Assembly (NCBI GenBank): GCA_036873755.1
Contig: JAVTVY010020614.1
Location: forward strand, 1 to 64,000
From: Hanleya hanleyi
Lineage: Eukaryota; Mollusca; Polyplacophora; Lepidopleurida; Hanleyidae
Length of the DNA: 64,000 nucleotides
Reading direction: 5' to 3'
Below the pieces are notes generated by a model. The model ran no database searches. It was given only the letters and a program-made list of their open reading frames with translations, and was not told where the DNA came from. Numbering within the stretch: the first letter of the stretch is position 1; every line of letters begins with the position of its first letter. This document shows positions 33,482-45,766 of the stretch, in pieces. The position numbers were made by a program, and so were the translations under genes.

Positions 33482-34663
33482 ATAGAACGCGCGAAACAAC
33501 GCCATTACCCACGTGACGTTACGAGCTGAGTGATAAATTTATTTATTTGGTATCTTTCTGTCGCCGATATATTTTGTTTGCAGATGTCTGCCTAATTTGT
33601 GACAATAAAATATTTGAAGCTGAATTGTTTTGAACTCGAGGCGTTCAGACCTTATTTCCTATTACTGTGGTATTAACGCGCATGAAGTTGAATAATTAAT
33701 TAGACGTGCTCTCCGTCTTGAAAGCAGAATCTTGAGTCGAATATCCTGATATGTATGTTGATACATTCAGATCACATGTGATAATTGGTCGCCACAGAAC
33801 ATTATTGCGTGCATTAATTTAAAAGATAATGTTAAACCTGTACATCCATTTCAAAGCTTGCCATTGCTTTCTACCTTCTCATAATTCTCAGTTATCGCAC
33901 GCTGACGCTGAATTTTCTGCCTAGGGCAATTTGAGTGTTCTACAAACAAATCATACCAACTAAAATACACTAGTAAAGGAAAGCTGCTGTTTGCTGTGGA
34001 ATGAGTAGAAATTTTACTCCATAAAATGATTTGTCTACGCCGGAAACGTTTAAAGATATTAATTCGTAATTGTGGTGGATGCTGACAAACATTACACGAA
34101 GGTCACGCTGGAACAAAACTCGTTATCCAAGAGTTCCAGATCATATTCTCGACGCTAGTGTAAGCGTATGATCATGCTATTTCATCATATTTAGAGAGCA
34201 CGGTCATCTTTCTGGCAAATCTGCCAGTCATTCTATGAGAGGATTGTGAGTAACCGTGAAAATGTTCGCTCTAGTCATTTCAGCATTCAGTGTTATGGTT
34301 ATAGTGACAATAGCGAACAACCTCACCTTTATCAACCTGATCTTGAAGAACAAACATCTGCAGACAGTGACCAACTGGACTCTCTTGTCCTCGTCTGTCA
34401 GTGATTTTCTCGTGGACAGTATTATTGCTCCAATCGGTGCGTTGTCCTTGTTGGGTGTTCCTGTCGGGGGAGATAAATTGTGTTTAATCCTGTGGAGTTG
34501 CCCTATTTGCGTTCTTGTCGTCACTGCGTTCCACATTCTGGCTGTATCGTTGGAGAGATACGTTGCGATAGTATTCCAGCTCTATTACCCGACTTTGCTT
34601 ACAGGAAAGAAAATAAAGGTCTGTATTGCGGGATGTTGGTTCATACTGATTACGATATCATAA
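33482..34663. repeat. GPCR duplication block, copy 2
   Basis: Second copy of 30232-31620, including about 770 bp of upstream sequence. Homology ends inside the receptor ORF at about 34660. Confidence 0.75.
34262..34663 (+). pseudogene. Truncated adenosine-receptor-like GPCR copy
   Basis: The ATG at 34262 begins MFALVISAFSVMVIVTIANN, close to the first copy. TM1 to TM4 are readable, with LSSSVSDFLVD in TM2, SLERYVAIVFQLYY at the end of TM3 and CIAGCWFILITIS in TM4. A TAA follows at 34661. ECL2 and TM5-TM7 are absent from the following DNA, so this cannot make a seven-helix receptor. Confidence 0.85.
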
Positions 34664-35034
34664 AGACATCCGTCATCTTTGGAACAAAGTTCAGTCTACA
34701 ATGAGAAGAGCAAAACGCACCGACTCCCCATCGGTGTGGGCATAATTAAGAACACTTAGAAACACGCTTAGGGACTTGTGTACTAATAAATACAACACTT
34801 ATATAATTGACCTAGGAGAAACAGTGTCCGGCAATGCTAAACGATTCTGCTCCAAGCCTTGTATCATTTGAGGGGAGAAAGGCGACTGAACCTAAAACCA
34901 AAGTTGGCCTTTTTAGCGATTATTTCCAATTTATTTTTACTCGCAAGCCCAAGCTCCGGTCCAGACAGTTCCCTGTGATACCCATTACGCAACGTGTCTG
35001 TCTCGGGGGCGTATCTATTTGTGTAGGTGAGGTT

Positions 35035-35627
35035 GAAAATCACGAATCGTATGGTATGTGCTTTAGAATAGGTTAACCGGAAGACTACACTGTGAAGTCA
35101 TGTGGCTCGGTCAGTATGTCGGCACCTCTTCCCACTTCCCTTATATGTGTTGTAATTTTTACCTGTATACAGCGAGATTCTGCTGGTGGACGCTTCGTCC
35201 CCGAGGTCCGCCCCCTGTACAGACCTTTTGGTCTTTGATATATGTTGGCATTTGTGGGAAGTTGATGCTGGGTCGACATCGGGCCTTACAGACTAGTCTT
35301 TTGTGTTAAATGCCGTCATTTTTATCTGACGACGATACAGCTCATCAATTACCAATATACGAGTTGTCAGAGCATTTCCATCATAGATCTCTAGATTTGT
35401 ATCCAATACCGCTTATGCCGGTGCTAGGGGCCGTGTGGTCATATCATCCAAGCTGCCACATGAAGAGGTACAATAAAAGCGTACCTGAGATACAACACAT
35501 ATCACGAATCGTTAGATTCTTGGTATGTGCTTTAGAATAGGTTAACCGGAAGACTATACTGTGAAGTCATGTGGCTCGGTCAGTATGTCGGCACCTCTTC
35601 CCACTTCCCTTATATGTGTTGTAATTG
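35035..35627 (+). repeat. Two PLE-type 3' fragments in tandem
   Basis: 35035-35158 and 35501-35627 are near-identical (AATCGT...GGTATGTGCTTTAGAATAGG to CCCTTATATGTGTTGTAATT). The second copy also has the upstream part from 35408. Both match 27848-28068. Confidence 0.7.
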
Positions 35628-35636
35628 CGTAACCCA

Positions 35637-36074
35637 GATACAATCAAGGCTTGCGGACCAGACGAGCTCCCGGCTCATATCTTAAAAGAATGCGCATTTG
35701 AGTTAGCGCCGTGTTTCTGTTTCTGGTCAACAAATGTTTGATAGAAGGCGATTTATCAAATCAATAAGTAAAGGCTAACATGATACCGGTACATCAAAAA
35801 GGCGATAGGTCATATGTTGATAATTACAGACCTGTGTCATTTCTTGGTATATGTAACAAGCTTTTAGAACGATGTATTTTAAATTATATTCAACTACAAC
35901 TCAGCTTACACAATTTTTTTTATGAAGTAGGTCGAATTTTGGACGGATCGGAACAAGTTGATATTTTATATCTGCATTTTGATAAGATTCTGTCCCACAT
36001 GATTTGCTTCTCCACTAAATTAAAATGTACGGTTTTAATGCATATACGTGGTTTTAATACATTAGATTACTGAG
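35637..36074 (+). mobile_element. Second LINE family, RT fingers/palm fragment
   Basis: From 35649 the frame reads IKACGPDELPAHILKECAFE LAPCF, then after a break PVHQKGDRSYVDNYRPVSFL GICNKLLERCI (35780-36073). This is the conserved N-terminal RT block of CR1/L2/Jockey-type non-LTR elements (KA-GPD--P, P-HKKGD---NYRPISLL). It is degenerate and interrupted. Confidence 0.8.
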
Positions 36075-36190
36075 TTATTAACTTGGGTCATATAGAATTT
36101 TGTTTTGATTGTCGCTATTTTGTTTGATCGTCGCTATATAGCTGAAATATTGCTGAACGCGACGTTAAACCATAATTCTCTCTGTCTCTC
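36075..36190 (+). mobile_element. RNase H LINE / SINE tail inserted in the second LINE
   Basis: TTGTTTGATCGTCGCTATAT AGCTGAAATATTGCTGAACG then CGACGTTAAACC and TCTCTCTG. The upstream GAGTTATTAACTTGGGTCA segment also matches the LINE 3' UTR. Confidence 0.75.
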
Positions 36191-36212
36191 TCCAATCAAG
36201 TCTAAACGTCTT

Positions 36213-36980
36213 TTGTATATATAGCTCGTTAGGAGCATTTTAGAATATTCAACTCCGCCTTGGGCAGTTTGTACCAAGAAGTCTCTACTGCGTCTTGAAG
36301 GAAAATAGAGGAGAGCAACCAAATACATCCCTGGTTATCGTGAGAGCCGTGGTATTGAGTACAAAGGCGGACTTATCGAGTTAAAGCTCCTCCCACTTAG
36401 CTATGGACGCGAAATTACCGATTCCATAATTTTAGCGAATGTTATCAGGGTGACTACCATGTATATATCCAAAAGTATGTTTTATTTAAGTCAGACAATA
36501 CTTTGAAAAAGCAAAAATTTAAGAATCTTTTCGATATTCTTATTTCAACAGAGTATTTTATTAATGGAACTTGAAGCCTTTCGTTTTATTCACCACCAAC
36601 AGTTTAAGTGCATACAAATCCAAACTGAAGAGATTTTATTTAAATATGTTTGACCAGTATTTTATTTCTGAAAACCCATGTACTTGGGTTAGTAAATGCC
36701 GTTGTTCCCGTTGTCGACTAGTATAGTTATTAGTATCTGTTTTTTAATTGAGTCGGTAGTGTAACAGTTTTCTCACATTTTTATTTTCGGCATATTTTAG
36801 TAATTGTACTTCGTCACGGATCTAACTATAGATATATTTTAGTAGTATATATATATATATGTATATTTATATTTTCTTTAAATACTTGTTAAATGTGTGT
36901 ATGTATGCTGTATGTGGAGGGCACTTAGTTATAGGTGCTGGTCACCTATTGTGACCGTCCTGTTATACACAAAGTTTAAT
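36213..36980 (+). mobile_element. Second LINE family, RT thumb to 3' end
   Basis: On the plus strand the frame at 36213 reads LVRSILEYSTPPWAVCTKKS LLRLEGK, stop, RRATKYIPGYRES, then LLPLSYGREITDSI, matching the region after the RT of CR1/L2-type LINEs (L-RPILEY--PVW...L-K-QRRATK-I). A NSLSAYKSKLKRFY C-terminal piece follows near 36600. The 3' UTR ends in TAATAATAATAAAA-type simple sequence near 36975. The minus ORF 36134-36328 is a shadow of this. Confidence 0.75.
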
Positions 36981-37024
36981 AATAATAAAAAATAAAAAAA
37001 TTATGCTGATTTATTCTTATTACA

Positions 37025-37240
37025 GAAAAGCTTGAAAAAAATGTATGTAGCGGTTACATAGTTCTAATTCTAACAGTATGTTATCTCTTATTTGATACGA
37101 TTGATTCATTGGCTATATATATATCGCATAAGCTTGACAAAAATGTATGTAACGGTTACATAATTCTAATTCTATCAGCACGCTATCACTTATTATGATA
37201 TAATTGATGCATTGGCTATTATATAGCAAATATGGAGAGC
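37025..37240. repeat. Tandem pair of about 105-110 bp
   Basis: AGCTTGAAAAAAATGTATGT...GATTCATTGGCTATA is followed by AGCTTGACAAAAATGTATGT...GATGCATTGGCTATT. Confidence 0.75.
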
Positions 37241-37980
37241 ACTATTTCGCAGGTGTTCTCCAAGTCAGTACTTTTTTAGTTGCGATATAGGGAGATAAGG
37301 TTAACCAGCATCGAATCCTGTCCGCTATGGGCCACGGAAGTGACAACTGTACATGCTCGATGAAGCTAGAATTGGTCCCCAACAAAGGGAATAAATCAGA
37401 AAAATCTAGGGACTAGCTTAGCGCATTGGAGCATGTGCAATACTCACGACCTGAACCATGAGCAAGATGGTATTAATATGCTGGGGGTAAATTCGATGCT
37501 GGCTAAACAAGAATCCATTACTAACATCAATGGTATTTTTTCCTTTAGGTACTATGATGTAAGAAAGTCTGAACATCATACATGTGAAATTTACCAAGAC
37601 ATATTGAAAGATTCCGACTCTAATATCATTATTTTGACTTGACAAAAACCAGGAGCAAGACGGCTGTTCAAATGAATACAAATTCGGTAATATGTATCAC
37701 ACCTCCGAGAGTAAGATCGTGTCTTAATCAGTATCTACGTCCTATAACTATTTCATGCAATTCCTACATATAGTTGGAAAAATATGGCCATCGAAGGGCC
37801 GCTTTCAAATCGCAAATAAATCTTCATAAACTGTGAGAAAGACGCACAAGTGGACACACAGCTCTAATTTGTATCCGATCTATATCTTTGGCGTTTAGTT
37901 TTATGCAGGTGGGTGAGCGAACGAGTATGATTTAACGTCGCTTTCAACAATCTTTCATTCATATCACGACGTTTGAGTCC
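37241..37980. other. No gene recognised
   Basis: Only opposing short ORFs (37418-37681 minus, 37433-37642 plus). At 37920-37970 there is a minus-strand SINE-type tail (GATTTAACGTCGCTTTCAAC). Confidence 0.4.
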
Positions 37981-37983
37981 TAT

Positions 37984-38480
37984 TAGTCCAGTCAATATGT
38001 GCAGATTTTTCATCGGATTGTGCCTTTTTTCATAAAAGCATGAAATTTGGCACAGGTGTACATCGAGGCGTAGAGATCATTTCTGAATATGGAGCCACTG
38101 CGAATTTTTCCTATGTAGGTCACAGCGGCCATTTTTCAAAATGGCCGCCAGGATCCCATATAGCATTAGCAATCCTGCACTATTTCTTCCCTTTGGGACT
38201 TTTTCTTTGGGTCATTTGTCAAAATATTGATGGAAAGTACGATATCAAAGTTAGACAAACGATAATGGTCTGTTGACCGAGTCGACCCGTCTTGAATTTC
38301 CAGATGGCCGCCATCTGAAGCCTATTTCATTCAATATTTCAATAACCACACAATATATCAACATAATTCCCATCGATACACCAATATGTTATTGTCTCAG
38401 CACGACGATTATTTCACAGTAGATATGGTGTAATAACAGCCATCTCGGATTTCCAAAATGGCTGCTATCTTTTTCCAAAA
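37984..38480 (+). repeat. Left arm of a long inverted repeat pair
   Basis: It begins AGTCCAGTCAATATGTG and includes GGCACAGGTGTACATCGAGG, TATGGAGCCACTGCGAA, CCATTTTTCAAAATGGCCGC and CCAGATGGCCGCCATCTGAA. The reverse complement of 41395-41886 follows the same order. Identity is about 70-75% by eye. Confidence 0.75.
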
Positions 38481-39373
38481 TGGCCTCTCGATGTTTAATT
38501 CGGACACCTTAGGCACACGTAGCTTTGTATAAGTTAGCCACTCTACTGCGTTGTACTTTGATTTTTGAAAGCAAATTGTTCTGCAGTGCTAAATTATTAT
38601 GAGACAGTATATTTAAAATAATAAGTAAAAATAGCCAACCAGATATTGTTCACAAGATTTTCCAAAATGGCCGCCAGATTTTCATGTTGAGTCACTTAGA
38701 CACACTCATTTTTGCGTTATTTGTCAACACTACTGCGTTGCATTTGATGTTTGAAAGCAGGATAGCTGTACAAGAATAGCAGAATAGTTGCCACAGTATT
38801 ATAAGACAGTAATATTTAATTAATTAAAGAATAAAAATATTATTATTGATAAAGATAATGAGAAAATTAGGCAAATATAGTCAACTAAATATTGTGAATT
38901 TGTTGACGGACTTTTCTCATAAAGCACCAAAGCTCATACGGAATTAGACATGGCGTTGGGAGAGCAATGAGATATGGAGTCATTTCGTACCAGGTTAATA
39001 CAGGCCGTAACAACCATTTTGCAATATGCTGCCATGAGGCATGGCTGTTTATGACCGTTTCATTATCTTGCTCGGAGTATTATCACCACCTCTTAAACGA
39101 GAGAACTAAACATTTCCAGAGTTATATAGTTAAATGCGAGCAGATTTAACTTGGTGGCTCAGCCGACATAGTCTTGTCGGGATGGCTACTCGAGTGACTT
39201 ATTGTCCATAATGTCTTGGATTTGTACGGTTCTATATGATAGAGCTTTATTACATGATGTCATGTAAATTAGTAAAGTACGCTTTCATGTAATCAGAACG
39301 AGAAGAAATACGTTGAAAGAAATACATTATTGAAAAAGACTTTTCTATATTTGCACTAGGATCCAAATATTTT
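38481..39373. other. Related GGCCGCCA-rich repeat remnants, no gene
   Basis: Two further diverged units (TTTCCAAAATGGC and CCACTCTACTGCGTTG... TTTGAAAGCA) appear at 38470-38600 and 38650-38780. The rest is AT-rich and featureless. Confidence 0.4.
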
Positions 39374-39637
39374 TTAACAGGCGGTTGGGCTGAATATGCT
39401 TATAGCGTGTCTAACTGGATCCATTAAAAAACTTGGGACAAACTCAACGAAACGTTGTGGTAATATATGTACTTTTTCGAAAAGTGGAAATTCAGAAAAA
39501 AATATTCGTGTTCCATTTATGCTATCTTCTACGGTCATTTCAACCTCAATAAGTGGGCATTTTTGTGGGTCGTCATAGCGCCATATCATTTTGAAGTACC
39601 GATGGCGTTTTGAATCAAACAAAGGAGCTGTATAACC
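39374..39637 (-). CDS. Possible terminal exon of an unknown protein
   Basis: An acceptor-like TAGCTTTTCATTTCAG is followed by an 87-codon frame to a TAA at 39374. The frame reads GYTAPLFDSKRHRYFKMIWR, then YDDPQKCPLIEVEMTVEDS, then a hydrophobic/aromatic C-terminal half ending FSPTAC. The acceptor is in phase 0. The composition looks protein-like, but I recognise no family and found no partner exon upstream, so this may be chance. Confidence 0.3.
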   Translation of the reverse strand, partial: GYTAPLFDSKRHRYFKMIWRYDDPQKCPLIEVEMTVEDSINGTRIFFSEFPLFEKVHILPQRFVEFVPSFLMDPVRHAISIFSPTAC

Positions 39638-39639
39638 CT

Positions 39640-41394
39640 GAAATGAAAAGCTAAAGAGATAGAGAGAGAGAGTATATCCATTCTTATCTTCCCGAGCTTC
39701 TGGAGAATGCCATTAAATGGGGACAGATAGGATTGAAAAATGTTGAATGGTAAGATAAGCTCTACCTCCAGCGCATTTCATTTGATATGAGCACAGCATG
39801 GTTTGTTTCCATTGGCAATATCTCTTTCATAGCGGACCGAATCAGCTGGCGCCCATATCGATTTGACTACAGCAGGCTCTTGTCCATATAAATCCTATTC
39901 TAATTACTATGCGAATAAGGGGATGTCGTTATAGAGATGCCCCACAAGTGGTTTCAACTTAGTGGTTTCAATTTGGGGATGGGTGAATGGTTTATAGGGC
40001 CGCAAAATAAATGCAGCAATCTGGCCGTTCAATATTTTTCACATACAACTTGTGTTAGCTACGCTCACCACATAAAAACATACGCTCTTCAACTTGAAAA
40101 TTTCTCTCGAGAGACCATTGCTCAAACAAAATTTATCATGTTTCGCACATTCCAGCTTATGCCCATACAATTTCTAATCAGGGTGGACGTATTTTTTTGG
40201 AGCAAAATATGTGTAGAAGCCTATTAAGTATACGTAATTTCCTGTATAGATATTTTATATCTATGTCTGTACATCTATACCTAGATGTATATAGTGATTT
40301 AATAGTAGTGAAGTAAACTGTGAACTGTGGGTCAGTACAAGATACTCTGCTTATGTGACGAGTTCAATCACGTCGCAAACCATTACTACAGAAACTAGTT
40401 AAGTTCTTCTTTTCTCTTCACTCACGGTTTCTTGAGTTTGGTTATTAATACCATTCGTCTTTTAAAATGCTATAGCAGCAACTAATCCAGAGCTCAAGGG
40501 GTCGTCTAAGCACCTTGTGTGTTTTGCAAATTTCCATAGCGTTTGAATCACATGAAAATTGTGTTGTCTTGTCAGCATCATTAAATGTTTTCCCCGCTGT
40601 GATGACCTCATCAGTGACGATAATTCAAAATCAAAAAACATGTAGCTTTCAACTTCCTGGATTTGGACTACCGTAACTTCGTTGCATTACTGTGTTAGGT
40701 AAACTATACGGATATACGCTTCGAAACATCGACCATTCCATTGTATGCCCTTTGGTTTCTGTTATGTCAGATGATGTGAGTTCACATTAACATTCGATCA
40801 TTCCATCATATGTAATCTGTGTCTCTTTTATTCCTGGAGACGGAAGTTCACATGAGAAGTGTAGTTTGTCTTTTCTGTAATCAGGCCTCGCGTTTCTATA
40901 TCCCAGATATATTCACATGCTGTGGACAGGTATATAACCGTACCACCAGGATGAAATGCTATATGCAGATTGTAATATTATAACAAGAGGGGAGAGTGTA
41001 TATTATGTATTCACAATATTATTTATTATCATATATAGTAATAGTACTGAAGGCATAGACGGCTATCTCTGATGAGAACGTGTGCTTACATACACCTGAA
41101 GATTTTTGAAGACTGTTGAGTACGTATGGATCCCCCTATAGCATAATTATAATTTAGTATACTTGTGTGGATCGGGAATGTCGATGTTATGAGCATAATC
41201 TGGGTACAATCGGGTAGTGTATGTTAAGATGAGTTTATGGAAAATTTTACTTCCAAATCAAGATTATAACTGCGTTGGCTAATAAGAATATGAAAAAAAA
41301 ATATTTTGCTGTGGTACGTCGCCAATTCGAAACCCGAGATGGTCGATAATACCCTCTCGGGAGGTCATTGAAATAGATATATAGTTATGAACTA
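39640..41394. other. No gene recognised
   Basis: It holds short simple repeats (AGAGAGAG near 39660) and isolated ORFs such as 39937-40227 without family features. Confidence 0.4.
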
Positions 41395-41886
41395 AAATAA
41401 GGCTCAGATGGCGGCCATCTTGGAAATCCAATGTGACCAGTAATACAGCATAGCTATTGTGAAATAGTCGTCGTGCAATACCCCTAAAATAACAGTTTAT
41501 CAACAGAAATGATGTATATACATATATTGTGCGGTTGATGAATTGTTGACTGAAATCGGGTTCAGATGGCGGCCATCTTGAAATCCAAGATAGCCGTTGT
41601 AGCCATATGACTTTTATGACCATTTATATGGGATTTTCTATCAATATTCTGATAAATGACCAACAAAAATATTGCCAAACAGATAAACCAGCGCAGGATT
41701 CTCGATGATAATATGGGCTTCTGGCGGCCATTTTGAAAAATGGCCGCGGTGACCTACATGTACATAGGAAAAGTTCGCGGTGGCTCCATATCCAGAAATG
41801 CTCCCCAAGCCCCGATGTACCTCTATGCCAAATGTTATGCTTTGATGAAATAGGGCACATTTTTTTCACATATTGACTGGACTATA
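41395..41886 (-). repeat. Right arm of the long inverted repeat pair
   Basis: Reverse-complement relative of 37984-38480, ending at CACATATTGACTGGACT (41869-41885). The minus ORFs 41279-41623 and 41624-41869 are frames across it. Confidence 0.75.
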
Positions 41887-41889
41887 TTA

Positions 41890-42110
41890 CTTTTCACACC
41901 CGGGAAATCATGGGTAGGGTTCTATTCATTTTTACGCCCTGGAACCCGACGCGAGCCCAAGTTAGTCGCCTCTTATGACAAGCCGCCTGAGGAGCTGTGT
42001 CTCTTAAATTTTTACAGTGATCTGGAGTGTGCACACCGACACACCAGGTCAATCCCCTGTGTACAACGACCCCTCAGGTTAATCATCGGGAGCCCCGCAG
42101 GGCGAAAACA
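41890..42110. repeat. Fragment of a common dispersed repeat
   Basis: It contains CCTGGAACCCGACGCGAGCC followed by GTTAGTCGCCTCTTATGACA, a motif I know from repeated molluscan sequences. Boundaries are uncertain. Confidence 0.35.
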
Positions 42111-42250
42111 CAACAAAAGACATGCACATACATTAAAACTTATGCAACAAACCGATTTCTTTCAAATAACCTGAAATAACCTTAAAATCTATACAGTCGA
42201 TCAGAATATGTTTCACTGTGAGAATTTCGTGGCTTGGAATACACCTTGGG
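42110..42250 (-). mobile_element. LINE 3' fragment
   Basis: It matches the 3' UTR and last codons of the RNase H LINE (CAACAAACCGATTTCTTTCA, ATATGTTTCACTGTGAGAAT) without the terminal tail. Confidence 0.7.
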
Positions 42251-42619
42251 GCTGTAACTTAATGGTCTAGTTTTTAGTACTTGGACAGATGCTCTAGTAA
42301 CAATGTGTCTTCTGCAAACAACCTGGCGTCAACCATCTGCCGTTTCGAATTTCGACCAAATGCAGTTTTGAAAATGCACTAATTGATATGGCACTTAACA
42401 TTATCCGATCACCTTATTAAGGCCTAGGTTGAACCAACTTTAATTGTCAGTGTCAATGATTGTTCCTCCAGTGACTCGTGTGACACCAGTCGGCAGGGAT
42501 CATAACCAAACCAAGACTACAATCTTTACCATTATAGGATACGGGTTTTCACATGGACGCATCTTCTTTAATTTGAATCCAAATGTTGAACAACGAGGGC
42601 TAGGTCTAACAAAGATAGA

Positions 42620-42815
42620 CCGCACTGCAGTGGTCTTGTTGTAGAGCGCTCGCCGTCTCAAGCGGTACGTCCCAGGTTCGATCCCGAGCGGGGTCATACC
42701 AAAGAATAAAAAATAGATCACGAATTAGATGAGGCGCTGTTAGGATAATGTGAATGGGTCGTCGTAAAACGACTGAAGAGTTGATGAAAGCGACGTTAAA
42801 ATCCTATTCAATGTC
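42620..42815 (+). mobile_element. tRNA-derived SINE
   Basis: A tRNA-like head has an A-box region (GTGGTCTTGTTGTAGAGCGC) and a B-box (GGTTCGATCCC). The body is followed by AAAGCGACGTTAAAATCC and a short CTCAC tail. The layout matches the gastropod SINEs that end in GCGTAAAAC...CTCACTCACTCAC. Not a functional tRNA: the acceptor stem does not close. Confidence 0.75.
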
Positions 42816-43734
42816 TCACATACCTTCGCATGTACTCATTCACCCAGTTAATCATGTGACATCCTTAGGGTACGTTTCGGAATTGTGGTCAAAGGTTTTC
42901 CAATCAGGGCATAGCTAGCTGTTGTTCGTATGATACATCTGTACTAATTTGTATCGAAACATTCAATAGATATAATCTGGATACTGTTCTGAATACGTAG
43001 TAGATTATGTGACGTCAATCCGGTCATACTCCAATATTTTATGCCAGTACAATATTTGGGTGTAGTAATCAGCAGCTGATATTCTGTACCTTTGGTTATT
43101 AAAAATCTCCATATGTACCCTAGACTAAATATAGCTTAACAAAACCTCGACCATTACCATTTTGTCTATTGCTTAAACATATCTATTGCTTAAAGATAAC
43201 TGAATAGGATAGAAGATACAACAGGACATACGTGTTTGTACAATTAAAACTATATATTGATCTTTAGCTAATGCTTTTCCTTCGCTCATTCTAATTAATC
43301 TCAGGTGATGACGGTTTTACATCTGAAAAAAAGGTTAGGAGAAACTTCGTGCACACCTGTTTCTCGGCGTATCCTTCGGGATATGGCCCAGCCAATCATG
43401 GCAATTTACTTCTTCAATTTGCTTTTGATTGATGTTCGTATCTCGTGGCTACAAGCTCTCTCCTTATCCTGCGGATAGCGGAGAATCTGGCTCCCATTCA
43501 AGTAAGTAAGTAAGTGAGTAGGATTTCACTTCGCGGCTCCCATTCAATAGTACACTGTGTGCTATAGTGCACAGATGACCATCCAGTTCTTGATCTATTC
43601 TCGTAATGCTGAGCGCTAGGCGAGGAAGTAAAATGTTTCAGTTTCTAAGAATTTGAGGGAAATGTGGTGTCCAAGTACCCATTCAATAACAATTAAGATA
43701 GCACTCAAAATCATAGACTATTGGGAAGGTAGAG
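42816..43734. other. No gene recognised
   Basis: Only a GTAAGTAAGTAAGTGAGTAG simple repeat near 43500 stands out, probably another SINE tail. Confidence 0.4.
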
Positions 43735-44500
43735 TTTCAACAGTTTTCAATGATGTCGGCAAGACATCATGATGTTCCTAAAATATCAAAGCCGTATCGC
43801 TGATCAGTATTCTTAATCCATAATAATCGCTGTAAAGTCGTCATCCAGAGAATGATGTATCTCAGTCACGCTTTGATTGTTACTGTTCATATGAGCACCA
43901 TGGGGATCTTGAAGTACATGGGTTCATACGGCATCTAGCCCCGGGTTAAGCGGAATTAGACACAAGTTACGAAACGTAACGCCATAGATCTTGCACGCTA
44001 CGCTATATTGCTATCAGCATGCGATATGTGTCGCCAAATTTGAGAAACTTTGAGTGAAGGCGCTTGGTGGTATAGCCCTGTTTTATATATAATTTTCTGC
44101 AACAAGTTTTATGACGTTGATTAAAATCGTCACATGTAACACATGATCTAGTAAATGCTACTAGGCGAGATATCTATAGGCCATATGCAGGTCCCACTGG
44201 AATATTACTGTCCAGAAAAGGGATAGTTTGCGATGTCGAAATTTGAATCCTCTCTTTGGTCATCAAGTCGACGAGAGAGATTGCCCGCTTTGTGTTTATA
44301 GAGATATATATCTAAATATGATGTGCCTGTAGGGCTATCTGTAGTTTCCTTCAAATCCAGTGAAGGTGGATATATATCCTTCACTGTGTCATTTATATAG
44401 CGATTATCCACAGGGAGACGATCGTCTATATAGCGTTTGGTGAATGAGAAGGAACGGGCTTTGAATGGATCGGTTATAGAATTGACAGGGGATCGTTTCC
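43735..44500 (-). mobile_element. PLE fragment, block B counterpart of P2
   Basis: 3' region with the CCCCGGGTTAAGCGGAATTA block, then the RT C-terminal half up to TKRYIDDRLPVDNRYIND. Motif C is present; the DDR has replaced DDL as in P2, so the two share ancestry. Confidence 0.8.
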
Positions 44501-44509
44501 ACTGTATAG

Positions 44510-45766
44510 TACATGTATGCATGTTTAAGCTACACAGTATGTTTGTTCATGTAAGAACGCTGGTCAGTATAGAGGTCATGTTTCTTTTCAGTGCATATTT
44601 TAAAAAGAACAATATAATCTCTTTCCTCAAACAGGATTCAGTGCTTAACTTTCAATTAACGGCTGCGTTGAACAGGGAATATATAAGTAAATGTTCCCGA
44701 AAGCACATGGGCTCTTGAAAAGAAACATGTCACCTGACATGATCGTAAATCTCCATTTGTGAACGGTAGCACGTAACCGTGATTGAATAAGTGTTTGGTT
44801 CAATTGTCTTGTTTGTTTAACAGTATATAAGCGTAATAGACCAATTTGTCTTTAGTCTATATAATATGTCTCCCTTGGATCACATGTGTGATTCATTGTA
44901 ACTGAGGCTATAAGACCGGTCTCCCTTGAAAATGGAGTGTTCATTGTAATAGTCTCTTTACATGATGGCTTATGAGTATTCCTTCGTGTATTAACTTTTG
45001 TACCACGATCGACTTCTCCAGTGAATAAACAACAGCTGATGTTTAAAACAGTGTCTGGTCTTCTGGAAGACATTAGAGGCAACTTTAAGGTACGAATTTG
45101 GAATTTAGGCTTCGGCTTATATGGATGTCATCTGCCTCAGGTTGAAAGACGTAACAACCCCATAACATCACCCAACCCGTGGAAAAGTCAATATCATATA
45201 GTTATCGCCGAAACTTGTAGCTGAGTGATCAGGCCTGATGGCCTATGCTACAAAATCCAGCCACTAACGTTTCAGCAGATGCTTCGATCGTTTTACGACG
45301 GTGATAGCAGTCGGAACGAGTTTTCATTACCCGTACCGTGTCCGTCTGTTTACCTCCATAGACGTGAACGAAGTTTGGTTATTTGCAGTCTATGAATTTC
45401 GGCAAACATTTTTCTAGCCAAATGTAACCGGCAAGCCACCCTGTGTTGATAAACATCTGTGGCACGTCATTCAATTCAACTTTGAAAAGTGCAATGTGCC
45501 CGCCCACGCCAGCAACCCCCCAACAGCACATGCTCTGCTCAGTTCAAACAGTCGGTGCGCGAAGTACGCATGCCCCTTCCTCATTAAAATAAGGGATATG
45601 GTTTGGAACGTAGTCGAATAGCACAGATTCAATGCCGAAATACAAACCACATATATATTCAGCACAGAGGGATTGATACTCAAGACTAACTTGCAATATA
45701 AAATTCATTCACGAAAGGTAAAGGTTACGGATAGATAGAACTCGAACAGAAGTCGTATTGCAAGAA
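44510..45766. other. Duplicated stretch without a recognised gene
   Basis: Block B copy of 13390-14634. It gives no extra support for coding. Confidence 0.4.

Noticed and set aside
37025..37240. CRISPR-like repeat array
   Set aside because: There are only two units, with no spacers, in an animal genome; a plain tandem duplication.
42628..42700. Possible functional tRNA gene
   Set aside because: A and B boxes are present but the acceptor and anticodon stems do not close properly and a SINE body and tail follow, so it is a tRNA-derived SINE.
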